This document shows positions 13,080 through 23,881 of a DNA stretch of 64,000 nt, in pieces; within the stretch, counting starts at the first letter, position 1, and each line of letters begins with the position of its first letter. Both the position numbers and the translations under genes were made by a program. The stretch is from Rotaria sp. Silwood1. Taxonomy: Eukaryota > Rotifera > Eurotatoria > Philodinida > Philodinidae. Location: the NCBI GenBank assembly GCA_905250075.1, contig CAJNOP010000898.1, forward strand, positions 1 to 64,000, given 5' to 3'. The notes beneath the pieces were generated by a model, which worked only from the letters and a program-made list of their open reading frames with translations, made no database searches and was not told where the DNA came from.

Positions 13080-16000
13080 ATGACTGCATCTGTAATTGAC
13101 CTAAGGCCTTTACCAAACATGTCATCAGAAAGAACGGAAACTAATCATCAACATCAGTCATATCGTAAATTAGGTACTCATGCTTTGAATAAAACAGATG
13201 AACATTGTCGTTCATTGTTCAATCTTTTACCAACATCACTACGTCCTCGTCATTATTATCATCATCGTCATCGTCAAACATCGAATAAAAAAGGCGTTGA
13301 TGCAGTAAGTATAGTAAAAAAAAAAAAAAAAAAGAAGAGATCCTTGGTTGCGTCATATTGTCGTTGTTACCAATATAGTGACACTACATTCATCTATCAT
13401 TAGTACATACATTCTTAGCACGCAGTCATTCTTCTATAAAAGTCGAGAGAACAAATTGACTTCTTTTTTTTTTTTCTTTATGTAATATAATTGTAATCAT
13501 CACTATGAACGATTAGAATCTAAAGAATATTTAATAGGAAATAAGATGATGTAATCATCATTAGTTTAGACAAATTTTACTATTACTATCATACAATATT
13601 TAATAATGCTACTAATAGATAAAATCAATGGAGAATTCGTTGTCTCGTTTTTTTATTTTTCTTTCTTTTTTAGTTTAATTAACTACATTGATATTAGATA
13701 AATTTATAGTTGTTACTGTATGAATTATTCAAAATAGTTCTATTTACTAAGAAATAGATGAACACTGTGTCAAGAAAATTGATATATATATTTATGACCT
13801 TGAGTATGTTGCTGTTGGATTTCATACGTTGATAATAAAAGCAAAAGAAAAATAGAAAAATAATAATCATTTATTTTAATACAATCTAAATAATGTCAAC
13901 AAATTCAGACAGAGTTTCTATATTTTTTTGTCTAGTTGGTGATAATGTATGATCATCGTTATTCAATCTCTCATTCATGTGTATGCACATCATTCTCGAG
14001 GGCACATTTTGTTCTTACTCTCGATGTTTGTTGTCACTCCGTTATTCTCGATTTTTTAATGGATATTATACAATGAAGAGAAACAAGAGACAAGCGAGGC
14101 GCATCTCCTTTTTTTTTTTGTTTCTTGATTCTCATTTGTCTTGCACTATGGAAGCTTAATTATTCATGATCAAGAATTTACATAGCACGCACGCATAAGA
14201 GAAGGAAAAGAGAGCAAGAAAAAAACGACTAGAATAAATGACAAAAGTAATAAATACTCTATATATATATATATATATTTGTACGCTTATCTGCTTTTCT
14301 AAAACCGATAAGATCTAAGATCTTTTCCTTTCTTTTTAGACTAATCATTCTAATTTTAGTTTTTTTTTTCTTCTTCTCTCTTTCAATAAATAGAGTCAGA
14401 TAAACCATTGAGACATAATAGAAGAGAAGAAAAAATAAAAAGGAATAAGACCTTTCTTCATTATTGACTAAGAGTAATCCGAAGCAAACATTCTGTGTAT
14501 ATACACATATAAAGATAGACAAAAAGAATAAGTTTTTTTTTCTTTTTTTTTTTGATCAAAAATCATGTTTTACTTGTTCTTAGTCAATAACAACAACAAC
14601 AACAACACAACCATCATCATCAAACGATATTATTCGTACTGATTACGATTCTGGTTATATGTCACAAAGTCTTCTAAATCGTACATCATCTTATGCATCA
14701 TGTTATTCAGCTGTTGCAACAATAATGCCAATATCATCAATAACTCGACATGGATCGATAGAAAGTTTATTACATGGACATTCAAAATCAAATCCAGCAA
14801 ATATACGTATTATTGTTCGAAAAAATTTTGAACCATTTGCTCAAGCACATATTAATGTTACAAAAGGTAAAAAAAGAAAGAAAACGAAAGAATCAGAAAA
14901 TGATTATCGAAAAAATAAATTATATTCATTAAGAATATTTTCTGAAATTATTTTGGATACGTCTCAATTCATCTTAGTAATATTAAATGACACTCCAATA
15001 GATTAGGTCTTTTTTCCAGGTGACCTATTATAGATATATTTGCTAAAGGTCTAATTATAAATAAGAATAGAAATTTTCTACTCGGATAATATTTAGAGGT
15101 ACTAGCGACTGCTTCAATAGTCTAATAATATTTCTACGATGAATAAGTTTCATGGATGCACATCCTCATCAGAATGTAACTGACATAGTTAACATATTGA
15201 CTGTCATTACAGAGATAGATTGAAATAGCTAATGTATATTATAATATAGAAAAATATGCTATCATATGGATATTTTAAGATATTAATATTAAAAATTTTT
15301 CCTATAAGAAAAAAAAAAATCAATATACATGTCTTTGAAGTATATAAACATCACGGATTTAATTATGACGCATCCTTTAACATAATATCTATACTCAAAT
15401 AAAGATCTGATAATTTAAGAATCCTAATTTATATGCTATAATTAGACATACTTTTTTTTTTGTTTTATATCTTGATTTCTGTAAACATATATTGTTTATT
15501 TGTGTTTTTTTTTCTTCTTCTTTCATACAATACTCATATTCTCATTAGAAACATAAATCATAGAATACATTTAAAAATCATTCATTCTTTTCATATAAAT
15601 ATATATTTAAGGTCATTCTTCATACATACGTTAAAGAAATTCATTCTGGTCTATATATATATACACATATCAAGTTATTTTTTTTCTCCTCCTAACTTCA
15701 TTGAATCATATAAACAATTAAATACTAAAATTACATAACGAAGAATAATTTAAATATTCTAAAAAGAACTTTTCTTTTTCATCTGATTTAACATGCAATT
15801 TAAGAAAGAAAAAAAAAAAAAAACGATAATGATTTCTTTTATTTCTTATCATAGGTACGATTGTTACAGCATTATTTTCACGTGGACCATGGCTTTATGT
15901 ACGTATAGATTCTAATGGTAAAACAGGTTATATTCCACGTATAATATGTTCATTATATGATAATAAAATGATAAAAACAAATAATTTATCAATATCATCA

Positions 16001-18198
16001 ACTGATTCATCATTTAGTAAAGATGATGAAATAAATATATTAAAAATATCTTCAAATAATGAAAAAAATTTTCATTATAAATATAAACAACCAATAAATC
16101 GATATTTATCACATAGTTCGGCTATAATTAATAATAATCATATAAATCAACGTATAGAACAAATTTCTTTTGATGAACGTGAAAGACGTAATACATATAC
16201 TTTACCAAGACCACCACGATCAAATTTATCATCATCAAAAGATCGTCGATTAACAGTTAGTTCTATTAATTATCCTTCATCAACAAATAAACAATCATCA
16301 ATTAATATGAATAATGAGATATCAATAACTAATACTAATAATATAATACCAACACGTGATACTGATTCATCAAGTACACAAGATTCAGGTTATTCTGAAT
16401 CGACACCTTTTTTTCTTGTACAACAATCAACACCAGATAATGAACAACCATCATCACATTCAATCATAAATGCATCAAAAGTATGTCTATATAAATAATC
16501 TCAAGTTTATCACAAGAGATTCATAGGGCAGAAATTGATGAACGATAAGGTAACGAGACTTACGAAGAAATCTTCTCAATTGCTTTTGTCTTGATCTTTA
16601 TTTTCTGGTTTTTTTTCAGAAATTGATTTCATAATTTATAAAAATTCTGTATTGAAATTCAAAAGAAATATAAAACTCTGATTCTAATCTTATAGTTTAA
16701 AGTATCCTGTTGACTTTTGTAATTGATTGACAAATGAATAAACTGTCACACTATCCGTTAAACTTAAAAAGTTGATATTTCTTTCAACATCGTAAACAAT
16801 CTTTTTTCTCGATAAAAAAAAAACTTGGTTAAATTACTTTTTCATTCAGCATTTTTTTTTTTACTCTCTAAATAAAACAATGATTCAAGTATTGAAGAAT
16901 ATCTTTAAGTATTGAAAACGACAAGAACACTTTTTCTTAATGACACTTATTCTTGTGTTCAATAGTCTAGTCAAGAAACAAAAAAAGAAATTCATTTCCC
17001 TGTAGAGTATATCGTACTGTATTTGATGATGAAAATAAATTAACCATCGATTAAAAAGCAAAAATCGATCTCACATTTGTTTCGATTCATTAAAACAATG
17101 TTTTAAATTAAAAAGAAAAAAAAAACTAAAGAATTTTTCTCATTTAAGAAACCTCTTTCAACACCACATTATGCAACTGTTCGACGTTCAGTATTTCTTA
17201 AAATTCCTGATTCAATAAATCCAAGTCAACCAAATCAAAAACAAATACATTCAACTCGAAATCATCGACATACACTTCTTAATGGTATATCAATGAATGA
17301 TATGATAAATAATGATTCATCTAAACGTCATACATTTGGAACATTTGATAGAAATACTACTAATACTAAAGATAATTCAAAAGAAAATTTAAATTTAAAA
17401 ATATCAACAAAAAATTCTGTTAGTCGTCTACGTGATTTTGCTTTAATAAGAAATGTTCGTCAAGATAAATCACAATTACAACAAAGACTTAGACCATCAA
17501 TATATAATTTACCTAAAAGTCATATACAAATTCCAGCGAGTATTTTTTTAAATCATCATCGACAAAAACAACAATTTGGAAGTTCTCATAGTGCTTTTCG
17601 TCCTGTTCAACCAACAATTAAACATAAACGAGCATCAAGTGAAGGTCATTCACCATCAATATCAACAGCATCATCATCATCATCATCATTATCATCATCA
17701 AATTCATCCTTAAATGTTGAACAACATTTTTCTAAACGACGACGTTTATCATGTGATTTACCTGTTCCATTATTATCAAAATTAAATTCAAATAGTTTAA
17801 CACGTTCTGTTTGTGATCAATCATCACCATCATCATCAATAAAATTAAATAATTTTTCTCGTACAATGAGTGATATTATATGCGATCAATTTAGTGAAAT
17901 AAATATTGATGCAATTGAAAAAGATTCACTTATTCATCATCAACCAAAAAAATTACAAAATTCTAAACATTGTCTATTTACAATAATTAAAGATTATCGT
18001 AGTTCACGTGGATCATTTTCAGTACAACGTGGTGATTGTGTTTATATACTTAAACAAATAGGACAAGCATGTTATCTTGTTCGAAAACAAACTAATGGAC
18101 AAATTGGATTTTTACCTAAAACATTATTACAACCAGCAACATCAACACGAATTGATACTTTTCTTGAAACACATGGATTTCGTGAGACGGTTATTTAA
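13080..18198 (+). CDS. Protein with two SH3 domains and long disordered linker
   Basis: Exons 13080-13304, 14584-14866, 15855-16480 and 17149-18198 join in phase to 727 residues. An SH3 domain at about 148-203 is split by an intron: it starts NIRIIVRKNFEPF, then GPWLYVRIDSNGKTGYIP gives the conserved Trp, Gly and Pro. A second SH3 sits at the C-terminus (about 652-707: HCLFTIIKDY, GDCVYILKQ, GQIGFLPKTLL). In that copy the signature Trp of the ligand pocket is replaced (ACYLV). About 450 residues of Ser/Asn-rich, probably disordered sequence lie between, including QDSGYSES and TLPRPPRS. A scaffold or adaptor role is inferred from the domains; I do not recognise the orthologue. ATG 13080 is the first in frame; an acceptor-like TTTAG just before 13039 leaves room for an upstream exon. 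Confidence 0.8.
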
Positions 18199-18558
18199 AC
18201 ATTTTTATTTGGTTGGTTCTCTTTTTTTTTTTGTTTTGAATAGTTGTGAAAATCAATATTATTATCATTGTACGTTCTAATTTTTCTTTCTTTTTTTTTT
18301 GCTTCGGTTTTTCTAGTCCTTTATTTTGTTTTGTGTGTTGACACCTAATAGTTGATTTTATGGACAATGACTATTAACGAACTTGTTTTTTTTTTTGTTT
18401 AACATAACATGTAACAAGATAACAACTCAGGATCATAAAAACAAAAAACGGAAAACTATTAGCTTCAGATCTAATTCAAATTTTCTTTATGACAAAAATT
18501 TTTTCTTGTTTAAATTTCATTGAGTGATAATTGATGTTTGAAGGACGAATAAGAGAAT
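18199..18558. other. Spacer between SH3 gene and tRNA
   Basis: T-rich 3' flank of the SH3 gene with no ORF of interest; it presumably contains the 3' UTR. No clear polyadenylation signal was singled out. Confidence 0.4.
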
Positions 18559-18630
18559 GGCCTGATGGTCTAGTGGTATGATTCGCGCTTCGGGTGCGTG
18601 AGGTTCCGGGTTCGATCCCCGGTCAGGCCC
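18559..18630 (+). tRNA. trnP(CGG): tRNA-Pro (anticodon CGG)
   Basis: A 72-base cloverleaf. The acceptor stem GGCCTGA pairs with TCAGGCC, leaving C as the discriminator base. The D-arm holds the A box TGGTCTAGTGG. The anticodon arm has the 7-base loop TTCGGGT, giving anticodon CGG; its stem CGCGC/GCGTG includes one G-U pair. The T-arm holds GGTTCGATCCC (B box). No intron. It closely follows the usual animal tRNA-Pro form and decodes CCG. The GC content stands out sharply from its surroundings. A T-run for Pol III termination follows immediately. Confidence 0.96.
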
Positions 18631-18634
18631 TTTC

Positions 18635-18639
18635 TTTTT
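18635..18639 (+). terminator. Pol III terminator of tRNA-Pro
   Basis: Five T residues beginning five bases after the tRNA 3' end, the normal RNA polymerase III stop signal. Confidence 0.8.
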
Positions 18640-19139
18640 ATTTTAGTTTTTTTTCTTTTTCATAATCATGAATAGTGTAATCAATAGATGTTATAAATAA
18701 TGAGTAATGACATATTTCTAACTAGTAATTCCTTAAATGTCATTGATGTATATATATATATATGTCAAAGCAAATCTACATGGAAAAATACATACTACGA
18801 TCCTTTAAAGGAATTCCCTCTCCGAAAAAGTTAATTGTGGTTAAATTTATCGATTTTGTGATTTATAGCTCGCTAGATAGAGCAAAGTGTTTAATTCCGT
18901 GACAAAGATTTTTTCTGAATATTCATACAGTAGAAAATAACATTTTGTTTCTCTAGAAACTTTATTTTTATTTAATAATAATAACGAGCATTATTGTTTT
19001 GAAATTGTTATCTATTGACATCATAAGTTTTAATTGATTAAACACTCATCTATATTATAATAACAATTTGTTTTTTCATATCTATTTAGATATATTGATG
19101 AAAAATCATGTAGTAATAGAGTTTCCTTTTTTTGGAAGG
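18640..19139. other. Gene-free spacer
   Basis: AT-rich, with a short TA microsatellite near 18755. I see no gene or structured element. Confidence 0.45.
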
Positions 19140-19415
19140 TCAATCACCACTCAATACACTTTATGATGATAATGCTACATCACAGATTAGGGCAATTGCA
19201 TGAGAGTGTCGCTTTGAAGATGGACCGACTAATTACTGTAACGGGCAAAATAATTGTTAAAAAGCTTGTCATCAAAGACCATCGAATGACAATGCAGCAA
19301 ATAGCAGATACTCTAGATATGTCATCGGATATTGTACATGACATGTTGCATGACCAACTACAAATAACTATAAATCTGTTTAAGATGGGTACCATATTTA
19401 CTAACATTTGACTAA
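19140..19415 (+). pseudogene. Decayed mariner transposase fragment
   Basis: The translation of 19217-19408 (ITVTGKIIVKKLVIKDHRM, then QQIADTLDMSSDIVHDMLHD, ending in KMGTIFT) follows the second helix-turn-helix of mariner transposases, whose usual pattern is VT.ENI..V..LV..DRR.T..EIAE.L.IS.GSVH.IL...L, then K.VP..LT. A GRS-like tripeptide just upstream in another frame fits the AT-hook-like linker. The catalytic DD(D/E) region is missing and frames are broken, so this is a relic. No terminal inverted repeats were found around it. The family call rests on residue pattern only. Confidence 0.65.
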
Positions 19416-20039
19416 TGAGACGAGCGTACTTAAGCATATCAAGAATTTGTGGTTTGCTACATTCTACACACTGCTGGCAAAGTATTATATTTATTTTTCT
19501 AGAATCATAAACGGTTAACTCTCAAACAACATGTATCACTGAGTGTAACAATCATTGTAGTATATTACGCACATTTGTTGTTTCTAATTTTAAAGTATCT
19601 ACTTAGGGGAAAACATTCCAATCAATAATTGAAGTTCATTTTATTCATCATCACATCAGTCTCTATACTTTGTAGCTGAAGATGACTTTAGAATAGCTAT
19701 ACATAAAAAAAAAACATATTTATAATCATAACTCATTTGTATTTTTTAAAATAAAGTCAATCTCGGAATTTATTGAACGTTCTAGTTATTTTGTGATTTT
19801 CTTCTAAGAGGATGTTTTAATTTTGACGCTTCCATGTGTTTCTGCTTTTTCCGCCATTTCAAAAGCTAAAATGAAATCATGTTAAGTTGTAGCAGCAAGT
19901 CTTGACTACACTTGAAATCCAACTCGAGTCTTCTAGAAAAATTTGGAATTGTAATTCTCTCTACCAATTCTCGTACTTCACATTGATTATCGTCCTCTTT
20001 GTCAAGAGTAACCTTTCTAGTTTGTGGAATTCACATATA
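19416..20039. other. Gene-free spacer
   Basis: No ORF or repeat of note. It could include further unrecognisable remains of the mariner fragment. It ends with the TA target duplication of the next element (20038-20039). Confidence 0.4.
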
Positions 20040-20972
20040 CAGGGTGTCCCAAAAGTCCGTCGGAAAAGTTAATTCAAATATCTCTTATACAACTCAAGCA
20101 ATTTAATTGATTTTTTTATAATGTGTTAGTATGTTCTTTAAAGTTTTATTTCACATAATTTAGTTTGCAACAAATATTCAAAATGATTACCATGAAGTAT
20201 AATACCTAAATCCATCGTTTTTGAAATCTCTAAAAAAAATTGCAGAAAGTTTATTTTCGAGCTAATTTCGTTTCGTTATCGGTTCTTATTTTGAATTCAA
20301 CCAAATCTTTATATATATATCTTATGTATATAGGTCTCTACTTTATATTTGTTAATAAACCATTCAAATGAAAAGAGACTTTGTATGAAAAAAAAGAGCT
20401 CTTCTGATTGTGGATATTTTGTAATTTGCGTATCAAAGTGATATAATTTCAACTCGATCTTATGAATCTTCTCTATGACATGATAGGAGAAATTACACTC
20501 TATATGGATTCATTAGATGATATTCAGTGATAATTCGTCCTGATATTGTCCATGGAATGAAGTAGGCTGTTGCAACAACCCGAACACTTGATAGTGGCAC
20601 ATTTTCACAATTATCATAAACTTTGCTGATTTTCTCTTTTGTAGTTTTTGAAGGTCTTTCAAATTGTTGTCTGTTTACTACTATACTCATTTCGCAAAGG
20701 CCTTGAAAAGCGGCAATAGCACAGTCCATGTGTAGCGTTTTTATGTCAAATTCGACTTGCATTTTTCCTTTCACAATGATAGGTAACTCAAATTTGGGCA
20801 TTAATAGAACTATTCTAATTCTAATAGTTATAGGCACAGACATTTATCCAAAAATATACAGAACAAAACTTTAAAGAACATACTAACATACTATAAAAAA
20901 ATCGATTAAATTGCTTGAGTCGTATAAGAGATATTTGAATTAACTTTTCCAACGGACTTTTGGGACACCCTG
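20040..20972 (-). mobile_element. Internally deleted Tc1/mariner-type element
   Basis: A 933-bp element with terminal inverted repeats of roughly 110 bases and only a handful of mismatches. Both ends read CAGGGTGTCCCAAAAGTCCG. It is flanked by TA on each side (20038-20039, 20973-20974), the Tc1/mariner target duplication. Inside, on the minus strand, lies the N-terminal part of a transposase. The catalytic domain is absent, so any movement would need a transposase supplied in trans. The close match of the arms suggests a fairly recent insertion. Confidence 0.85.
20493..20843 (-). pseudogene. Truncated Tc1/mariner transposase N-terminus
   Basis: A 116-residue ORF inside the element above. After a non-specific start it reads RQQFERPSKTTKEKISKVYD, then SSVRVVATAYFIPWTISGRI and MNPYRV. 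This matches the layout of mariner-like DNA-binding domains: a GRP-like linker, a second helix-turn-helix, and a LYPYKVQ-type motif just before the catalytic domain. The ORF then stops, so the DD(D/E) catalytic triad is missing. It retains an intact reading frame through the DNA-binding part. Confidence 0.65.
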
Positions 20973-21905
20973 TAGTTTCGAAGAAAATAGTGGGTGTAAG
21001 TTTTAAGGTCAAGGTTTCGCGGCTCTTTCCCTCTCCCTTTACAAACAGGCTCCCATTATAGACCATAGCAACGTAGGCCATCATTACAGACCGTAGCAAC
21101 TTCGCCAAAATAAAGAAAACATTTCTGTTCGAAATATAGAGATAAAAAAGACAACATTTTGTGATAATTGATTATCATTAGAAAAGAATTATTATCTTTT
21201 GGAGAATTTAAATATTGAGTATTTTGTGATTAGTAGAATTAAACCAAAGAAGATATGTGAGTTCCACATTTCAGCCACAAAAGGACTGCGCTCTAACAAG
21301 CTTTTCAATATAACTTTTCTTGCAGAAGATCGTCCTTGAACTGACAGTTGTTTCTCAATTTATTGTACTATTTTCTTTCAAGATAACAGTGACAGACGGA
21401 AGTATGCCATTAAACAAAAACTTGATTTCCGAACTCATTTTTTTCAATTTACTACGGTAGTATTATTACCCTTTAGCGCGTATAATTTTATAAACACATT
21501 CCACACGATGGAACTCACTATAGAGTGATCAAAAACTGTCTTTACCCCTGAGAAAATTAAATGTCTCTGTCATATTTTGATGGAAGAGGCTGGTTCTTTT
21601 ATCACTGGTAAAGAGAACTTCATAACTCATATTAATACGAGAAACATTGATAAAAACTGTTTTGAAGTATTACCATTGTCTTGAATAAAATAACAGAAGC
21701 TTTCATGAATTATGAAAAACTAATATTCATTTCGCGGCAAATGTATTAATCAAACAATCGATATGTTCGATTTTTTCGAATCGCACTGAAGCGTGACTGT
21801 CGAAAATAAATATAGTGCAGCAAGAATTTAAATACAGAAGCGAAACTTTTGTTCCTGCAATACAATCTAGGGTGAATCGGTATTATCTAAATTCTAATAT
21901 CATAG
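20973..21905. other. Gene-free stretch with a dispersed repeat module
   Basis: Contains a stretch around 20990-21030 (GTGTAAGTTTTAAGGTCAAG followed by a GCGGCT motif) that recurs in diverged form at about 22373-22410. The rest has no recognisable coding content. Confidence 0.45.
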
Positions 21906-22133
21906 CAAGTGAAAAATGATGAAATATTATATAATGCTGTAAGCCCATCAGATGCACCTAATCAATCAAAATTATCAAATATTTCTTTAAGAAGTATTAA
22001 TTTAATACAACCTATTGCTGAACATGGTCATTATGATATGGATAAAATAGCTAAACTTGTTGTACGATATACAAAAATATTTGATACATTGGAACAATCA
22101 TTTCCAACCCGGTTTCATAAACCTGATATTGTT
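21906..22133 (+). pseudogene. Orphan exon of an unrecognised gene
   Basis: An open 76-codon block with an acceptor-like ATCATAG immediately before it and a GTATAC donor-like sequence immediately after, both in phase 0. Codon choice (A/T third positions) matches the real exons of this window. It includes LRSINLIQPIAEHGHYDMDK and IAKLVVRYTKIFDTLEQSF. No starting ATG and no clear neighbouring exons were found, although a short tail reading LALQQFMTHVNDE then stop lies about 40 bases on. It looks like a piece of a real gene left by duplication or deletion. Family unknown. Confidence 0.5.
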
Positions 22134-23352
22134 GTATACATTGTTTTAATTATGATCTAGTATTAGCACTACAACAATTTATGACACATGTCAATGATGA
22201 ATAAATGACAAATATACAATTATTAATATTAGAAAATTTATTCTTTAGATGAAATGATTTTTATACAAGGACAATTTTACTATTATTTGATGAATATTTG
22301 TCTAAAGAATTGAATATCTTTTTATACGAAATGATTTTATACTTTTGTGGATATCGCAGAAAGATATAATTAGTGTAAGTTTTAAGTCGAGATTTTGCGG
22401 CTTTCTCATCATCTCATCGCAAGAAGGGGGAGGAAAGGAGACGAAAATGATTCGAGTACATTTCCATAGCATACAGAGACAGCAGCCATCATGCTTCTTT
22501 TCCAGAGTTCCTTAGCGAGGGAAAAGCCGTTGAGCTATTGTTTGCTAGACACTTTTCACTTGAACTTTCTCTTAAAAAATCGACTGGGAATCACAGTAGT
22601 GATTCCATGGGTAGTTTCCTTTCCAATTTACTATGAAAATGACCATTATACAAAGCTTTTTTACGTTATGTCATCGATAATTTCTTTGTAACGCTGGAAA
22701 AATTGGACAAAGTAACACTTTTTTAATGGCATAGGAAGTAATATTCTCGAAAATTTGTTTATGAACAAGATTTTATGAAGTAATTTAGCTGAATTAAAAA
22801 AATAAATGTATAAAACAAATCATCGCAATGATTCAAATGAGATAGATAATTACCTCGGATGCTGTATAAAAATTTTATTAAAATTTATTGAGCATTCATT
22901 CAAGAAAAAATAAATCTTTAAAATAAATTCTTCATATTTATTTAGTCAATTATAAAAATGTATCTCCTTTATGAGTATGGTTTTTAATTTTATGAATAAT
23001 ATAGTTTAGTTTTCATTTTCTAGAAGGAACAAATCATTGAATTCTCAACAGACAGAAACTTGTCAAAAAAAAAAGAAAAATCAAAGAAAAAGACATTTGA
23101 CATCATTCAAAATTATAAAGTTGGCAATTGTTGTAAAAGAACTCATAAAGCATTCTCTCTCAGAATCTCATTGTACTACAATATGAAGTTTTTACTTAAA
23201 TAATGTTGTCTATATATTTACTTACTTGCTCTTTTTTATTCAAAACTATTCTTCGTTCGGTAAATAACTATATTTCTTAAAATGTTCATTGTTGATTGCT
23301 CATTATAATAAGATTATCTACTAAAACATATTATTCCATCAAGTAATAAAGC
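22134..23352. other. Gene-free stretch
   Basis: No supported gene. A second diverged copy of the dispersed module (GTGTAAGTTTTAAG) lies at about 22373-22410, followed by a purine-rich segment. The rest is AT-rich. Confidence 0.4.
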
Positions 23353-23684
23353 TATCCCAAGTCGACGATTACGGACTTCGTATACGACCTCGTTACGACC
23401 GTTTACAGCCGTATTTTACCGTAATACATGGCTCAGTATTATGATCGTATATCATCGTGACTGTATACGTTGCGATACAATCGTTTACAGAGAAATACGG
23501 AGTAAAATGGGTACTGTATATGAACTACGTATACGAAAATCCTAAACGACCATATTTTTCTCTGTATATTGCCGCATTACTCCGTATACGACACGAAGAT
23601 TTACGATAGTAATATTGAGCTATGTATTTGGTCGTATATCTCCGTATACCATCGTTTACGACCGTACCTGTTCGACCTGGGATC
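23353..23684. repeat. Diverged CGTATACG-rich repeat block
   Basis: About 330 bases dense in variants of CGTATACGAC, CGTTTACGACC and their complements, on both strands and without a fixed period. The ends are weakly inverted: TCCCAAGTCGA on the left and TCGACCTGGGA on the right. It is richer in CG dinucleotides than the surrounding DNA. It could be a degenerate non-autonomous element made of palindromic sub-repeats. No coding content. Confidence 0.6.
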
Positions 23685-23881
23685 AGGCCCCGTGCGAGCG
23701 GGGGGTTTAGGGGGGTGTACACCCCCCTAAATAAAAATTTTTCAGTTTTATCCGGCCACAAGAGCAGATTTTGTCCACATTTTATGATTTTTCTGCAAGA
23801 TCTTTCTAAAAATACTCTCTTACACCCCCCCAATCTGCCAAACATCCCCCTAATATTTGATCCTTCGCGCGGGCCCCGATT
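23675..23881. mobile_element. Short GC-rich inverted-repeat element
   Basis: The ends are imperfectly inverted: ATCAGGCCCCGTGCGAGCGG on the left, and the complement of the right end reads ATCGGGGCCCGCGCGAAGG. Near the left arm lies a perfect palindrome of about 26 bases centred at about 23721 (TTTAGGGGGGTG and its complement). The right arm also has C-runs (ACACCCCCC and CATCCCCC). A MITE-like element abutting the preceding block is the best reading. The target duplication is not resolved. Confidence 0.5.
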
